A DNA stretch of 64,000 nucleotides, taken from contig NZ_QPGB01000003.1 of assembly GCF_003335215.1 (NCBI RefSeq), positions 1 to 64,000 on the forward strand, in the 5' to 3' direction. The position numbers and the translations under genes were made by a program. Below are positions 56,096-64,000 of the stretch, piece by piece. The stretch's first letter is position 1. Every line of letters begins with the position of its first letter. The notes beneath the pieces are model-generated. The model was not told the DNA's origin. It ran no database searches and saw nothing but the letters and a program-made list of their open reading frames with translations. The DNA is from Parvibium lacunae (GTDB lineage: Bacteria > Pseudomonadota > Gammaproteobacteria > Burkholderiales > Burkholderiaceae_D).

Positions 56096-57315
56096 CAGAA
56101 TTCGCTCCAAATCATGCCCCGCAGTGGAATTACCACTGAGCGGGCTTCATAACGATAACAAGTTGGGTCACTCCCGCCTGGCCCTACCATCGGCACAGGA
56201 ATGCCACTATCTGGCATAGCTTGCCCGCCGGCCCCTGCCGCAACAGCAGGTAACAGCGCCGGCAAAGGATTGGGACTAAAACCGCAGGGAGGGCGCTCCG
56301 GGATGCTGCGGCGTGCTCGGACCCCGACCCGAACCGCCTTGACTTGTTGCAATCCAGCAGTAGGCCATGCCAGCTGCGCACCATTACCAACCGTCGCTTG
56401 CATGTTGATAGGATTGGTCCAGACATCAATAATGTCATCCGCAATTTGGTCAGGTGAAGTCGGTGTCACCGTGTTTTGTGTGTCTAGACCCAATTGGACC
56501 TGAAAATCAACAATGTTATCTGCCAAGATCGCTGGGTTGACACCTGCAACAACTGGGCGTAATAGATTCCACATTTGCAGGCTATTGGTAGCGGGATCAT
56601 GTTGAATACGGAATATGGCAGGGCTTGGCCCAAGGTTGTGTACCTGATATATATCTACTGCGCTGAAGGGGATGGCATCCGCCAAGGTTACTGTAGCCTG
56701 GTACTCCGCTCCTGGCATTGGCTGCACAGGGAGGCCAACCGCACGCACTGTTGTTAACCAGCATGGCGGCGGCGAAGCGCCGGTATTCTGCACCACGAGG
56801 ACCCGATCCCCAACATTTAAGTTATAGCGGGTTAATTGAAAAGTATTCCCAGCCGTACCAACGGGAATTCTTGCAGGAAGTGCTTCCATGCTGGCATTAC
56901 CATACATGACATCAATCCGATCTGATCCTGCTGCCCCTTGAGCTGGATTGCCCTGTGCAGCATTGAACGGGGCAAACTGCAAGCGCGGCATAGCTGGGTT
57001 GAGCGGGGGTGGCGCCGAGCCGCCAAAAATCGTTAACAGACAACCTAGCGCACTGTAGTTACTCACTGCAGCAGGCGCTTGACCTTGTATTCCATTCGGC
57101 ATAGCAACTGCACCACGACCGGTATTCGCAATTCGCTGCTCAAGTATATCCAGGGCGAATGTCAGGTTATTTCTCAGATCGCTGATACCCAGACTTCGCC
57201 GTCCCTGTTGATCAAAATTGGCTAAAACAGCGTAAATCGTCGTGATCAGCCCAAGGCTAATCGCTAAGCCCACCAGCAATTCAATGAGAGTAAACCCTTT
57301 AGCCTGTTTCACCAT
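56095..57315 (-). CDS. pilW: Minor pilin PilW
   Basis: This is a PilW-type minor pilin of the priming complex. It has a class III prepilin signal 'KQAKGFTLIELLVGLAISLG' (PilD cleaves before Phe, with Glu at +5), then a long C-terminal domain; at 406 aa it is at the long end. A run of Pro/Ala-rich loops ('GSAPPPLNPAMPRLQFAP') lies in the middle. ATG 57315 overlaps the pilV stop by one base (TGATG) and has a G-rich site before it. All genes of this operon are joined by such overlaps. Confidence 0.88.
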   Translation of the reverse strand: MVKQAKGFTLIELLVGLAISLGLITTIYAVLANFDQQGRRSLGISDLRNNLTFALDILEQRIANTGRGAVAMPNGIQGQAPAAVSNYSALGCLLTIFGGSAPPPLNPAMPRLQFAPFNAAQGNPAQGAAGSDRIDVMYGNASMEALPARIPVGTAGNTFQLTRYNLNVGDRVLVVQNTGASPPPCWLTTVRAVGLPVQPMPGAEYQATVTLADAIPFSAVDIYQVHNLGPSPAIFRIQHDPATNSLQMWNLLRPVVAGVNPAILADNIVDFQVQLGLDTQNTVTPTSPDQIADDIIDVWTNPINMQATVGNGAQLAWPTAGLQQVKAVRVGVRARRSIPERPPCGFSPNPLPALLPAVAAGAGGQAMPDSGIPVPMVGPGGSDPTCYRYEARSVVIPLRGMIWSEF

Positions 57316-57773
57316 CACCCCCCTACCGTCGCTGTAATTGTGGTGACGCGCTGGGTATTCAAGGCGCGACTGAGGTATTGAACTGTCACGGTCACATCGT
57401 TTGCTAATATCGCACTGCCTTTTGCTGTTGCAGTGACATAGGGCGCTGAAACCACAACCTGCACTGACCCGTTCGGAAAACGATTTTGAACCGTTGTCTG
57501 AAATGCAGTAAAACGAGCGCCACTTTCAAACGCCGCTTTACGTGTATTGGCTGGTAAGGCCCACATCTCGTTAATGTATTCATTAGCCATCAACGCTGCA
57601 TCCGCTTTCAAACTGTTTTCTGGCATCACGGCCAGCATATTTGAATGCAAACCCATCACACCCAAGATACCCAAAATGCAGATAACCGCAGCAACCATCA
57701 CTTCGAGCAGAATCACGCCACTTTGGCGCTGTAATGTCGAGCGAGAAGGCGGGAGAGATAAAGAAGTCATCAT
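57315..57773 (-). CDS. pilV: Minor pilin PilV
   Basis: This is a PilV-type minor pilin. The signal is 'QRQSGVILLEVMVAAVICIL', with Gly cleaved by PilD and Glu at +5, followed by 'GVMGLHSNMLAVMPENSLKA'. The ATG at 57773, two bases past the fimT stop, gives 152 aa; another ATG is the next codon. Together with FimT, PilW and PilX it forms the initiation complex that loads PilY1. Confidence 0.87.
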   Translation of the reverse strand: MMTSLSLPPSRSTLQRQSGVILLEVMVAAVICILGILGVMGLHSNMLAVMPENSLKADAALMANEYINEMWALPANTRKAAFESGARFTAFQTTVQNRFPNGSVQVVVSAPYVTATAKGSAILANDVTVTVQYLSRALNTQRVTTITATVGG

Positions 57774-57775
57774 GA

Positions 57776-58399
57776 TTAACAAGCAAAAGCAACAGCACTA
57801 GCACGTGGCAAACATAACCGGGTAGAACCGTTAGGCGAAATTAAAAGAACCACTCGATTGAGCGCAGGAGAGCCCTGCATCCAAATATCAATTCGAATTG
57901 CGGAAGCCGGACCCGGCAAGGTGGCATCAAAATTCGGCCACAGACGCCCTAAGCCATCAAAGCTCAGCGTTGTTGCGCCCATGGCCGTCAACCCATTTGC
58001 CAATGCGGCCGGCGTGAGTAAATTGCGATCATTGGTTGTTGCCACGGTAAGGCGACGGTCGTAGGTAATGTTGTATGGCAAGGTATTGCAAACCACATTA
58101 AGAGCACAAGCAACATTCCCATTTACAACAGCCGTGACCGGCGAGCCAGCAGTAAAGGTTAAGGTAACGCGATCACGCCGCTTGATCGCCTCTGAGCGCG
58201 CTAAACGTAAAGCCATTAAGGTTTCCTCGCCAGCAGCCCGGATCAAACGATTATGAACGTAGTCGGTAAGGGCTGGAGCAGCAAAAACCGCAATTAACCC
58301 AATAATTGCGACCACGATCAGTAATTCAACCGTTGTGAAACCAGAGCCACAACTTGAACGAGATTCAGTAGAGCGGAAGCTACACAAAAACTTAGCCAT
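57776..58399 (-). CDS. fimT: Minor pilin FimT/GspH family
   Basis: This is a pseudopilin of the FimT/GspH family. The prepilin signal is 'GFTTVELLIVVAIIGLIAVF' (cleaved after Gly, Glu at +5) after a 20-residue leader, and the GspH domain has 'AGEETLMALRLARSEAIKRR' and 'DRVTLTFTAGSPV'. A Cys pair near 'GNVACALNVVCNT' and another at the C-terminus ('LCLPRASAVAFAC') may form disulfides. It is 207 aa and has AGGA before the ATG. In some species FimT binds DNA for natural transformation. Confidence 0.88.
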   Translation of the reverse strand: MAKFLCSFRSTESRSSCGSGFTTVELLIVVAIIGLIAVFAAPALTDYVHNRLIRAAGEETLMALRLARSEAIKRRDRVTLTFTAGSPVTAVVNGNVACALNVVCNTLPYNITYDRRLTVATTNDRNLLTPAALANGLTAMGATTLSFDGLGRLWPNFDATLPGPASAIRIDIWMQGSPALNRVVLLISPNGSTRLCLPRASAVAFAC

Positions 58400-58407
58400 G
58401 AGTGGTC

Positions 58408-58896
58408 CTATTTACTGATACACCACTCTGTCGCGCAGGCTGGTGGCACGGCACCCCAGGTAGCCGGAAAAGCGGTAGTTGCCCGTTGATTGAGCTGGTT
58501 GACCGTCCATGAGGTACCAGCAGGAATCCCTGCGGCGCTGTATCTCAAGGTCAATAAATAGGTTTGCGCTGCTTCAGCACACGTTAATGTAAAGTCTGCT
58601 GGCGTAGGCAATGCGGCTTGCGCTACGGCACAAGCACCCGTGTAAGTGGCAAAATCCTGGTAAAACGCCTCCATCCGTAAACGAAAATCAGCCAGATAAG
58701 TAGGTCCGGGAGCAAGCCGTCCGCGTGCAACATAGTCAGAGTAAACAGGAACAGCGACAGCTGATAAGATGCCAACGATAGCAACGATAATCATCAACTC
58801 AATCAGCGTAAAGCCGCTTTGCAATAACGCTAGTCGTGGTCGCATAGACATCGCAAACTTGCCAATTTTTTTCGCACTTAGGGCGGTTAATCTCAT
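58408..58896 (-). CDS. pilE: Type IV pilin-like protein PilE
   Basis: This is a type IVa pilin-like protein of the minor pilin operon. The class III signal is 'QSGFTLIELMIIVAIVGILS' followed by 'AVAVPVYSDYVARGRL'. The C-terminal domain has a Cys pair ('GACAVA', 'LTCAEA') and a second pair at the end ('PPACATEWCISK'), the latter resembling the D-region disulfide loop. ATG 58896 with GAGGAG seven bases upstream gives 162 aa with a 27-residue leader, so a later ATG is possible. It is first in the operon pilE-fimT-pilV-pilW-pilX-pilY1, and its promoter lies in the 156-base gap to 59053. Confidence 0.88.
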   Translation of the reverse strand: MRLTALSAKKIGKFAMSMRPRLALLQSGFTLIELMIIVAIVGILSAVAVPVYSDYVARGRLAPGPTYLADFRLRMEAFYQDFATYTGACAVAQAALPTPADFTLTCAEAAQTYLLTLRYSAAGIPAGTSWTVNQLNQRATTAFPATWGAVPPACATEWCISK

Positions 58897-59052
58897 GGTG
58901 GCTCTCCTCAAAATAATCATCGCGCAATTTGTTGCGGATTGTAAGCAGTTGTTAACCGATGGCAGTGTAGCGCCGACAAACGGCATAAGCCAGGGATAAA
59001 TGGGGCAGAATGTTGCTTATTGCCATGTATCGAACCGTGTTTGTCCAATTCA

Positions 59053-59364
59053 ATGACCTCGCCTGTTTCATTTAGCTGTCGCCCTCGTTGTGCTGCCTGT
59101 TGCATCGCGCCATCGATCAGCTCACCCATTCCTGGGATGCCGAATGGCAAACCAGCTGGCGTGCCCTGTATCCAACTGGATGAAAATTACCGCTGTAAAC
59201 TGTTCGGGCAACCCGAACGTCCGGCTGTGTGCAGCAGTTTGCAGCCGACGCCCGAGATGTGCGGTGAAAGCCGCGAGCAAGCACTGCGCTGGCTGGGCTA
59301 TCTGGAGCAAGCTAGCCAGCCTACCTGCCCCACTGCTGAGCCGCTGACTCCCCCTCATTCATGA
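59053..59364 (+). CDS. YkgJ-type cysteine-cluster protein (putative metal chelator)
   Basis: This is a small protein of the YkgJ family, named for a CxxxCxxC cluster that is thought to bind zinc or iron. The Cys residues lie in '[15 protein letters not shown]', '[17 protein letters not shown]' and '[16 protein letters not shown]', eight or nine in all. '[17 protein letters not shown]' is a hallmark of the family. ATG 59053 gives 103 aa; its ribosome site is poor. The stop overlaps the next start by four bases (ATGA). Confidence 0.85.
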   Translation: MTSPVSFSCRPRCAACCIAPSISSPIPGMPNGKPAGVPCIQLDENYRCKLFGQPERPAVCSSLQPTPEMCGESREQALRWLGYLEQASQPTCPTAEPLTPPHS

Positions 59365-62300
59365 AACTCATGCTACGTTTTCCTCGCTGCTTTAAACAAC
59401 TGCTACGCCGCGCCGGTTGGGTTGCGCTATGCCTGGTGCTTGGCGGTGCTGGTGCGCTGGCAGCCGCCAAATGGTGGCTGCCCGACTTGATCCGCCAACA
59501 GATCATTGAACTGGGTGAGAAAAAACTAGGGCGACCACTGGATGTTGGCGCAGTTGATCTGGATTTGCTGCGCTTACAACTCAAGCTTCATGAACTGAAG
59601 GTTTTACCCCCGGCGTCTCGCGCGCACCCCAGCGCTGCAACGCCAGCGCCAACATTGGCGATTCAGGCCATTGCCCTGCAGCTCGATATCGGCACACTTT
59701 GGCGGCTGACGCCGATTATTCGCCAGATCCAGATTCAAGCGCCCGAGGTAAATCTGTCGCGCGATGCGGCCGGACGCCTGAGTATCAGCGACATCCTTGA
59801 GCATCTCCGCGCCCAGCCAGCAAGCCCGACGCCGGCCTTTTCTGTTAGTAACCTCGAAATTTATGGCGGAAAAATTGACTACACCGATGCCTTGACACAA
59901 AAACGACAGATCATCAGCGATCTGGTTATCGCGGTTCCGCTCTTAGCCAACCAACCTCGCTATGCACCCGTGTGGGTGACGCCCAAGATGCAGGGGCAAC
60001 TCAATGGCAATCCCTTTGAGCTCAACGGCAAGCTACTCCCTTTTAGCACCGCCCCACAGGCCACGTTAACGCTCGAGGTCAAGCAACTGGCGCTAGGCCC
60101 ACTCCTGCAAAGCCTGCCGCTTGCGCTGCCCTATCAACTCCAGCAAGGGGAACTGAATGGAACCTTGACAGTGCATTTTCAAGCGGCCCAGTCTGGCAAG
60201 ACGTCGCGTCCCGCAGCCCCAGCCACACCCAACCCCACAGGGCAACTCCAACTGCAAGGAGAGCTGCGTTTCAGTGACTTAACCATACAACAACGGCAGG
60301 GCACACAGTGGCGCGCATTCACCCAAGTCGAGGAGCTCGCCCTTACCATTGATACCTTGGATGTTTGGCAGCAACGTGCCGCACTGAAGATTGATGCCCA
60401 CAGCCAGAACCTAGCGGCAACAGTCAATCCGGTTCTGGCCGCTTTCGGCGTCACCCCCAATGGCGCACTACCGCTCATTCAACGCGGGCGCGCCAGCATA
60501 CGTGGCGCCGTGGACATCAGTTGGGCCACAGCCCCCATCGTCAAGCTGCGGGATGGCAGCGTTGAGATCTCCCAATTACTACTGGCAGCGCCGACGCCCG
60601 TGAGGCAAGCTGGGGAACGCCCCCGCCCCATGCTGCAACTGGCGCGACTCACCCTGCAAGAGATGACCGCCGATACACAGGCCAAGCAGGTCGCTATTGG
60701 CGCGATAAGCCAGACGGGGGCGCAGTTTGACCTACAACGGGCGCAGAATGGCCAGTGGAATTGGTCTATTGCGAAACCCGAGGTGACCGCATCAGCGCCC
60801 CCTCGGCTACCAGCCAAGGATGCTGTCATGCCCCCCAGTGAGCCTTGGCGGATTCGAATCGGGGCCATTGAATTAGCGCAAAATCAGGTCCGCTTGACAG
60901 ACTGGCGCGCCGCCGCAGCCGAAGTTGCAGGCCGCAGCGCCAACCCCAGCAGCTTGCTCTTAAACGCCCTGCAACTGCAGACTGGGCCCATCATACTCGG
61001 TGGCCCCAACCCCACCCCCACGGCCATTACCCTAAGCACTGGATTAGGCCAGCTCATGGCTACCGGCCAGGCCCCTGATACCGCCACACCAGGCAAACTC
61101 AGCTTGCAAGGCAGCCTAAACCTGACTAACCCTACCAACGGCCAGTTTGAGGCGCAGCTTGAGCTAAAGCAATTTCCTTTGGTCCCACTGCGCGCCTACC
61201 TTAGCGACTGGCTTGACTGCATCCTGGCACAAGGGCAGCTCTCGAGTCAGGGTAACGTCGGCGTGGTGTGGGCTAACCGTGCCCTCAGCCAGGTCAGCTA
61301 CACGGGTCAGTTATCTTTAACCCAGCTACGCGCCCTGGACAGCCGAGAGGCCACTGATCTGCTTAAATGGGAAGCCTTAACACTCTCGCAATTGGCCTTA
61401 AACGTCCCGCTAGCCAATCCCGCCGCTCCTGTACAGTTGGCAGCCGGGCAACTCCAACTCAGTGACTTTTATGGTCGCATCGGCTTGACCTCAACCGGCC
61501 AACTCACCTTACGCAGTCTGCTTAAAAACAGGCAGGCCGAGCCACAGGGGCCGGTGAGTACTACAGCAGCAGCAACAGCACCAACAACCATACCCGCAGC
61601 CAACGCACCAGCGCAGATTCGGCTGGGCGGCATCCAGCTCACAAGAGGCGCGATTCAGTTTAGTGATCAGTTTATTCAGCCCAATTACCGCGCCAACCTC
61701 ACGCAACTCAATGGCCGCATTTCCGCGTTGGCGAGTGATAACCCGCAGCCTGCCCTGGTTGATATTCGGGGCATGGTCGATGACCACGCGCCACTCGTCA
61801 TCAGTGGGACGATTCAACCGCTGGGCCCACAGCTGTGGACCGATATCCAAGCACAAGCGCAGGGCATTGAGTTACCCAATCTCACCCCTTATGCGACCAA
61901 GTACATTGGGTATCCCATCGAAAAAGGCAAGCTCTCAGCCACCTTGCAATACAAAATTCAAGGTGGACGGCTGGAGGCCAGCAATCGGCTGGTCCTCGAA
62001 CAACTGACTTTTGGGGAACGGGTTGAGAGCCCTACAGCGACCAAACTACCTGTACTGTTAGCCGTCGCTCTGCTTAAAAACCGGCGGGGTGAAATCGACA
62101 TCAACCTACCGATTCAAGGTTCCCTGAATGATCCTGAATTTCGGGTGGGCGCACTGGTATGGCAAGTGCTAGGCAACTTGATTGTCAAGGCCGTTACCGC
62201 ACCGTTTGCGCTCATCGGCAGTCTGTTTGGCGGTGGGGAAGAGCTCGCGTATATCGACTTTGAGCCAGGCCAGAGTGGTCTAACCCCCGCCGCCCTGAAA

Positions 62301-62807
62301 AAACTAACGAGCTTGGCGCAAGCCTTGCAGGATCGGCCTGGGCTTAATCTCGACATCAGCAGTGAAGCTCGTCCTGAGGATCTCCCAGCCTTACGCCAAG
62401 CGCTGTTACAGCAACAGCTCAAAGCACTGAAAATACGCCAGTTGGCGACCCAGGGACAAACAATTGATCCAGAACAAGTGACCGTCACCGCCGAAGAACG
62501 GCTAGCACTGATGGAACGCCTTTACCAAGAAACCATTGCCGCCAAAGCCAAGCCGGGATTAAAAATGCCTTTGAACTGGTTCAAGAAAGTCCCGGCAGCG
62601 GAACTTGAAACCCAATTACTACAGCAAATCAATATCGATAAATCGGGGCTGCAAGCGCTAGCACAACGGCGAAGCGCTATGATTCGGGGTTGGCTGGCCA
62701 CGCAAGGGGTGCCGCTTAGCCGGCTGTTCATTCTAGCTCCCAAGGTAACAGACAGTACCGTAGCGAGCGAGGTCGCCCCACCCCGTGCAACCTTTCAATT
62801 ACGTTAG
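59361..62807 (+). CDS. AsmA-like DUF748 protein with OmpA-like C-terminal elements
   Basis: This is a 1148-aa membrane-anchored periplasmic protein of the AsmA/DUF748 group, relatives of TamB and YhdP that are thought to help lipid or protein traffic to the outer membrane. One helix at about 15-38 ('[20 protein letters not shown]') anchors it. '[17 protein letters not shown]' starts the repeated beta-strand groove domain. The DUF748 core near the end has '[20 protein letters not shown]' and '[20 protein letters not shown]'. After it come '[19 protein letters not shown]' (about 963) and '[20 protein letters not shown]' (about 1100), which resemble the two halves of an OmpA-type murein-binding domain split by an insert. 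An efflux adaptor gene follows. Confidence 0.85.
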   Translation: MKLMLRFPRCFKQLLRRAGWVALCLVLGGAGALAAAKWWLPDLIRQQIIELGEKKLGRPLDVGAVDLDLLRLQLKLHELKVLPPASRAHPSAATPAPTLAIQAIALQLDIGTLWRLTPIIRQIQIQAPEVNLSRDAAGRLSISDILEHLRAQPASPTPAFSVSNLEIYGGKIDYTDALTQKRQIISDLVIAVPLLANQPRYAPVWVTPKMQGQLNGNPFELNGKLLPFSTAPQATLTLEVKQLALGPLLQSLPLALPYQLQQGELNGTLTVHFQAAQSGKTSRPAAPATPNPTGQLQLQGELRFSDLTIQQRQGTQWRAFTQVEELALTIDTLDVWQQRAALKIDAHSQNLAATVNPVLAAFGVTPNGALPLIQRGRASIRGAVDISWATAPIVKLRDGSVEISQLLLAAPTPVRQAGERPRPMLQLARLTLQEMTADTQAKQVAIGAISQTGAQFDLQRAQNGQWNWSIAKPEVTASAPPRLPAKDAVMPPSEPWRIRIGAIELAQNQVRLTDWRAAAAEVAGRSANPSSLLLNALQLQTGPIILGGPNPTPTAITLSTGLGQLMATGQAPDTATPGKLSLQGSLNLTNPTNGQFEAQLELKQFPLVPLRAYLSDWLDCILAQGQLSSQGNVGVVWANRALSQVSYTGQLSLTQLRALDSREATDLLKWEALTLSQLALNVPLANPAAPVQLAAGQLQLSDFYGRIGLTSTGQLTLRSLLKNRQAEPQGPVSTTAAATAPTTIPAANAPAQIRLGGIQLTRGAIQFSDQFIQPNYRANLTQLNGRISALASDNPQPALVDIRGMVDDHAPLVISGTIQPLGPQLWTDIQAQAQGIELPNLTPYATKYIGYPIEKGKLSATLQYKIQGGRLEASNRLVLEQLTFGERVESPTATKLPVLLAVALLKNRRGEIDINLPIQGSLNDPEFRVGALVWQVLGNLIVKAVTAPFALIGSLFGGGEELAYIDFEPGQSGLTPAALKKLTSLAQALQDRPGLNLDISSEARPEDLPALRQALLQQQLKALKIRQLATQGQTIDPEQVTVTAEERLALMERLYQETIAAKAKPGLKMPLNWFKKVPAAELETQLLQQINIDKSGLQALAQRRSAMIRGWLATQGVPLSRLFILAPKVTDSTVASEVAPPRATFQLR

Positions 62808-62825
62808 CAGTCACTGAGGATAGTT

Positions 62826-64000
62826 ATGCCTAAAAAGCGCTTATTGCTCGTTGGTATCGTGCTCCTATGCGGTTTGGCCGGCGCCGGGGGGTATGTGTGG
62901 CTGCGTCAACCCGCGCCCGAAGCCCAATACAAACTGGCCCGGATTGAGCGCGGCGCATTGAGCGCGATTGTTGCGGCCTCTGGCACGCTCAACCCGGTCG
63001 CACAAGTCCAAGTCGGCACCCAAGTATCGGGACAATTGAAAGAAGTTTTGGCCGACTTCAACAGCGAGGTAAAGCAAGGACAAATCATTGCACGGCTTGA
63101 TCCTGAAACCTATGAATTGAAGGTCCGTCAGGCCCAGGCCGACTTGGAAGCCGCGCAAGCGCAATTGCTGACGCAACAGGCAAACGTACTGGCGCAGCAG
63201 GCGGAGGTTGGCCGGGTCAAGGCCAGTTTGCTGGATGCCCAGCGCGACTACGAGCGCAAAGAAACCCTTGTCAAACAAAATTTCATTAGCCCAGCAGAGC
63301 GCGATAAAGCCTTCGCCCTCTATCAAGGCACGCAAGAACAACTCAAGACGGCTGACGCTCAACTCACGGTCGCCAGAGCGCAAGTTCGGCAAGCCGAGGC
63401 TAGCCTGAGTCAACGGCGTGCCGCGCTGGCTAGCGCGCAGGTCGATCTGGGCCGCACCGTCATCCGTTCGCCGGTTGATGGCATTGTGGTCAAACGCTCA
63501 ATCGAACCAGGCCAGACCGTTGCTGCCAGCCTGCAAGCGCCAGAGTTGTTCATCATCGCCCGCAATTTGCATGACATGCAGGTAGAAACCGCGATTGATG
63601 AAGCCGATGTCGGGCGGGTTCGCGCTGGGCAAACCGCCACGTTTACGGTAGATGCCTTTCCTGGCAAGACCTTTGAAGGTAGCGTGCGTCAGATTCGCAA
63701 AGCGGCGCTCAATGTGCAAAATGTGATTACCTATACCGTGGTGATTGCCACCAGTAATCCGCAACAAACCCTGCTACCGGGCATGACCGCGAATGTACGG
63801 ATTGTGACCGATACCCGCTCAGATGTACTCAAGCTCCCGAACAGTGCTTTGCGCTATCGCCCTCCTGCAACGGAGAGTGGCAAAGGCAAGAGTGACACGA
63901 ACGACAAAAAAAGTGGGGGTAACGCGGCCGATCGCGCTGGGCCTGCGAGCGGGCAGGATCGCAGTCAAGCCATGCGTGAGCAGCTCACGCAAACGTTGCA
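62826..64000 (+). CDS. MacA/HlyD-type efflux periplasmic adaptor (cut off by the window end)
   Basis: This is the membrane-fusion subunit of a tripartite pump. The frame opens at ATG 62826 and stays open to base 64000 (391 codons so far). After one membrane helix ('LLLVGIVLLCGLAGAGGYVW') comes the biotinyl-lipoyl half 'ASGTLNPVAQVQVGTQVSGQ', a long coiled-coil hairpin (about 100-200, Ala/Gln-rich), the second lipoyl half 'TVIRSPVDGIVVKRSIEPGQ', and the beta-barrel ('GMTANVRIVTDTRSDVLKLP'). This is closest to MacA, so a MacB-type ABC permease probably follows. A charged, Gly/Lys/Asp-rich insert starts at about residue 350 ('SGKGKSDTNDKKSGGNAADR'). It begins 18 bases after the DUF748 gene, with a TGAGGA site. 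Confidence 0.9.
   Translation, partial: MPKKRLLLVGIVLLCGLAGAGGYVWLRQPAPEAQYKLARIERGALSAIVAASGTLNPVAQVQVGTQVSGQLKEVLADFNSEVKQGQIIARLDPETYELKVRQAQADLEAAQAQLLTQQANVLAQQAEVGRVKASLLDAQRDYERKETLVKQNFISPAERDKAFALYQGTQEQLKTADAQLTVARAQVRQAEASLSQRRAALASAQVDLGRTVIRSPVDGIVVKRSIEPGQTVAASLQAPELFIIARNLHDMQVETAIDEADVGRVRAGQTATFTVDAFPGKTFEGSVRQIRKAALNVQNVITYTVVIATSNPQQTLLPGMTANVRIVTDTRSDVLKLPNSALRYRPPATESGKGKSDTNDKKSGGNAADRAGPASGQDRSQAMREQLTQTL

Overview
The window is a stretch of chromosome from a betaproteobacterium of moderate GC content. The evidence for this is gene order: purM / AI-2E permease / hda / HAD hydrolase / pcnB / folK / deoxynucleoside kinase / panB, queG beside tsaE-amiC, thiS-thiG-trmB, and a pilE-fimT-pilVWX-pilY1 block are arrangements familiar from Burkholderiales and their relatives. 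The genus cannot be fixed by reading alone. Most of the window is dense housekeeping DNA, with a few accessory islands.

Layout. 1-453: end of an IS3-family element abutting a second, broken IS3 transposase fragment. 447-5682: two periplasmic binding proteins without transporter partners (a LivK-like one and a TRAP DctP), divergent from a DctS/DctR-like two-component system. 5799-11880: RidA, an AEC permease, queG, tsaE, amiC, dnaQ, rsmE. 11900-13985 (minus): patatin phospholipase, secreted barnase-like RNase and its barstar inhibitor. 14129-19137: maeB, miaA, a small secreted repeat protein, purM. 19223-28660: AI-2E permease, hda, HAD, pcnB, folK, dNK, panB, panC, panD, ilvD; IlvD makes the 2-oxoisovalerate that PanB consumes. 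28716-32797: DUF898 membrane protein with an M48 peptidase, an EamA exporter, pyrF. 32932-36978: TctD/TctE-like two-component system followed by its likely target, an MHS-type MFS carrier. 37283-43772: a catabolic operon of TRAP transporter dctPQM, glycerate 2-kinase, pyruvate kinase and a LysR regulator. 43906-46648: tRNA-Gly(CCC), thiS, thiG, trmB, uppP.

46828-49398 is the most notable locus: a bufferin-type RiPP operon. It has a DUF2282 Cys-rich secreted precursor, a DUF692/MNIO iron oxygenase, a DUF2063 partner and a DoxX membrane protein, with inverted repeats upstream and a hairpin between precursor and enzyme. It is followed by an unrecognised 64-aa protein and by thiC under a TPP riboswitch, whose expression platform can be drawn as two mutually exclusive hairpins acting on the thiC ribosome binding site.

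52001-58896 (minus) is the type IV pilus minor-pilin operon ending in pilY1. 59053-64000 holds a small cysteine-cluster protein, a giant AsmA/DUF748 protein and the start of a MacA-like efflux adaptor that runs off the window. No CRISPR array, rRNA, prophage or replication origin was seen.
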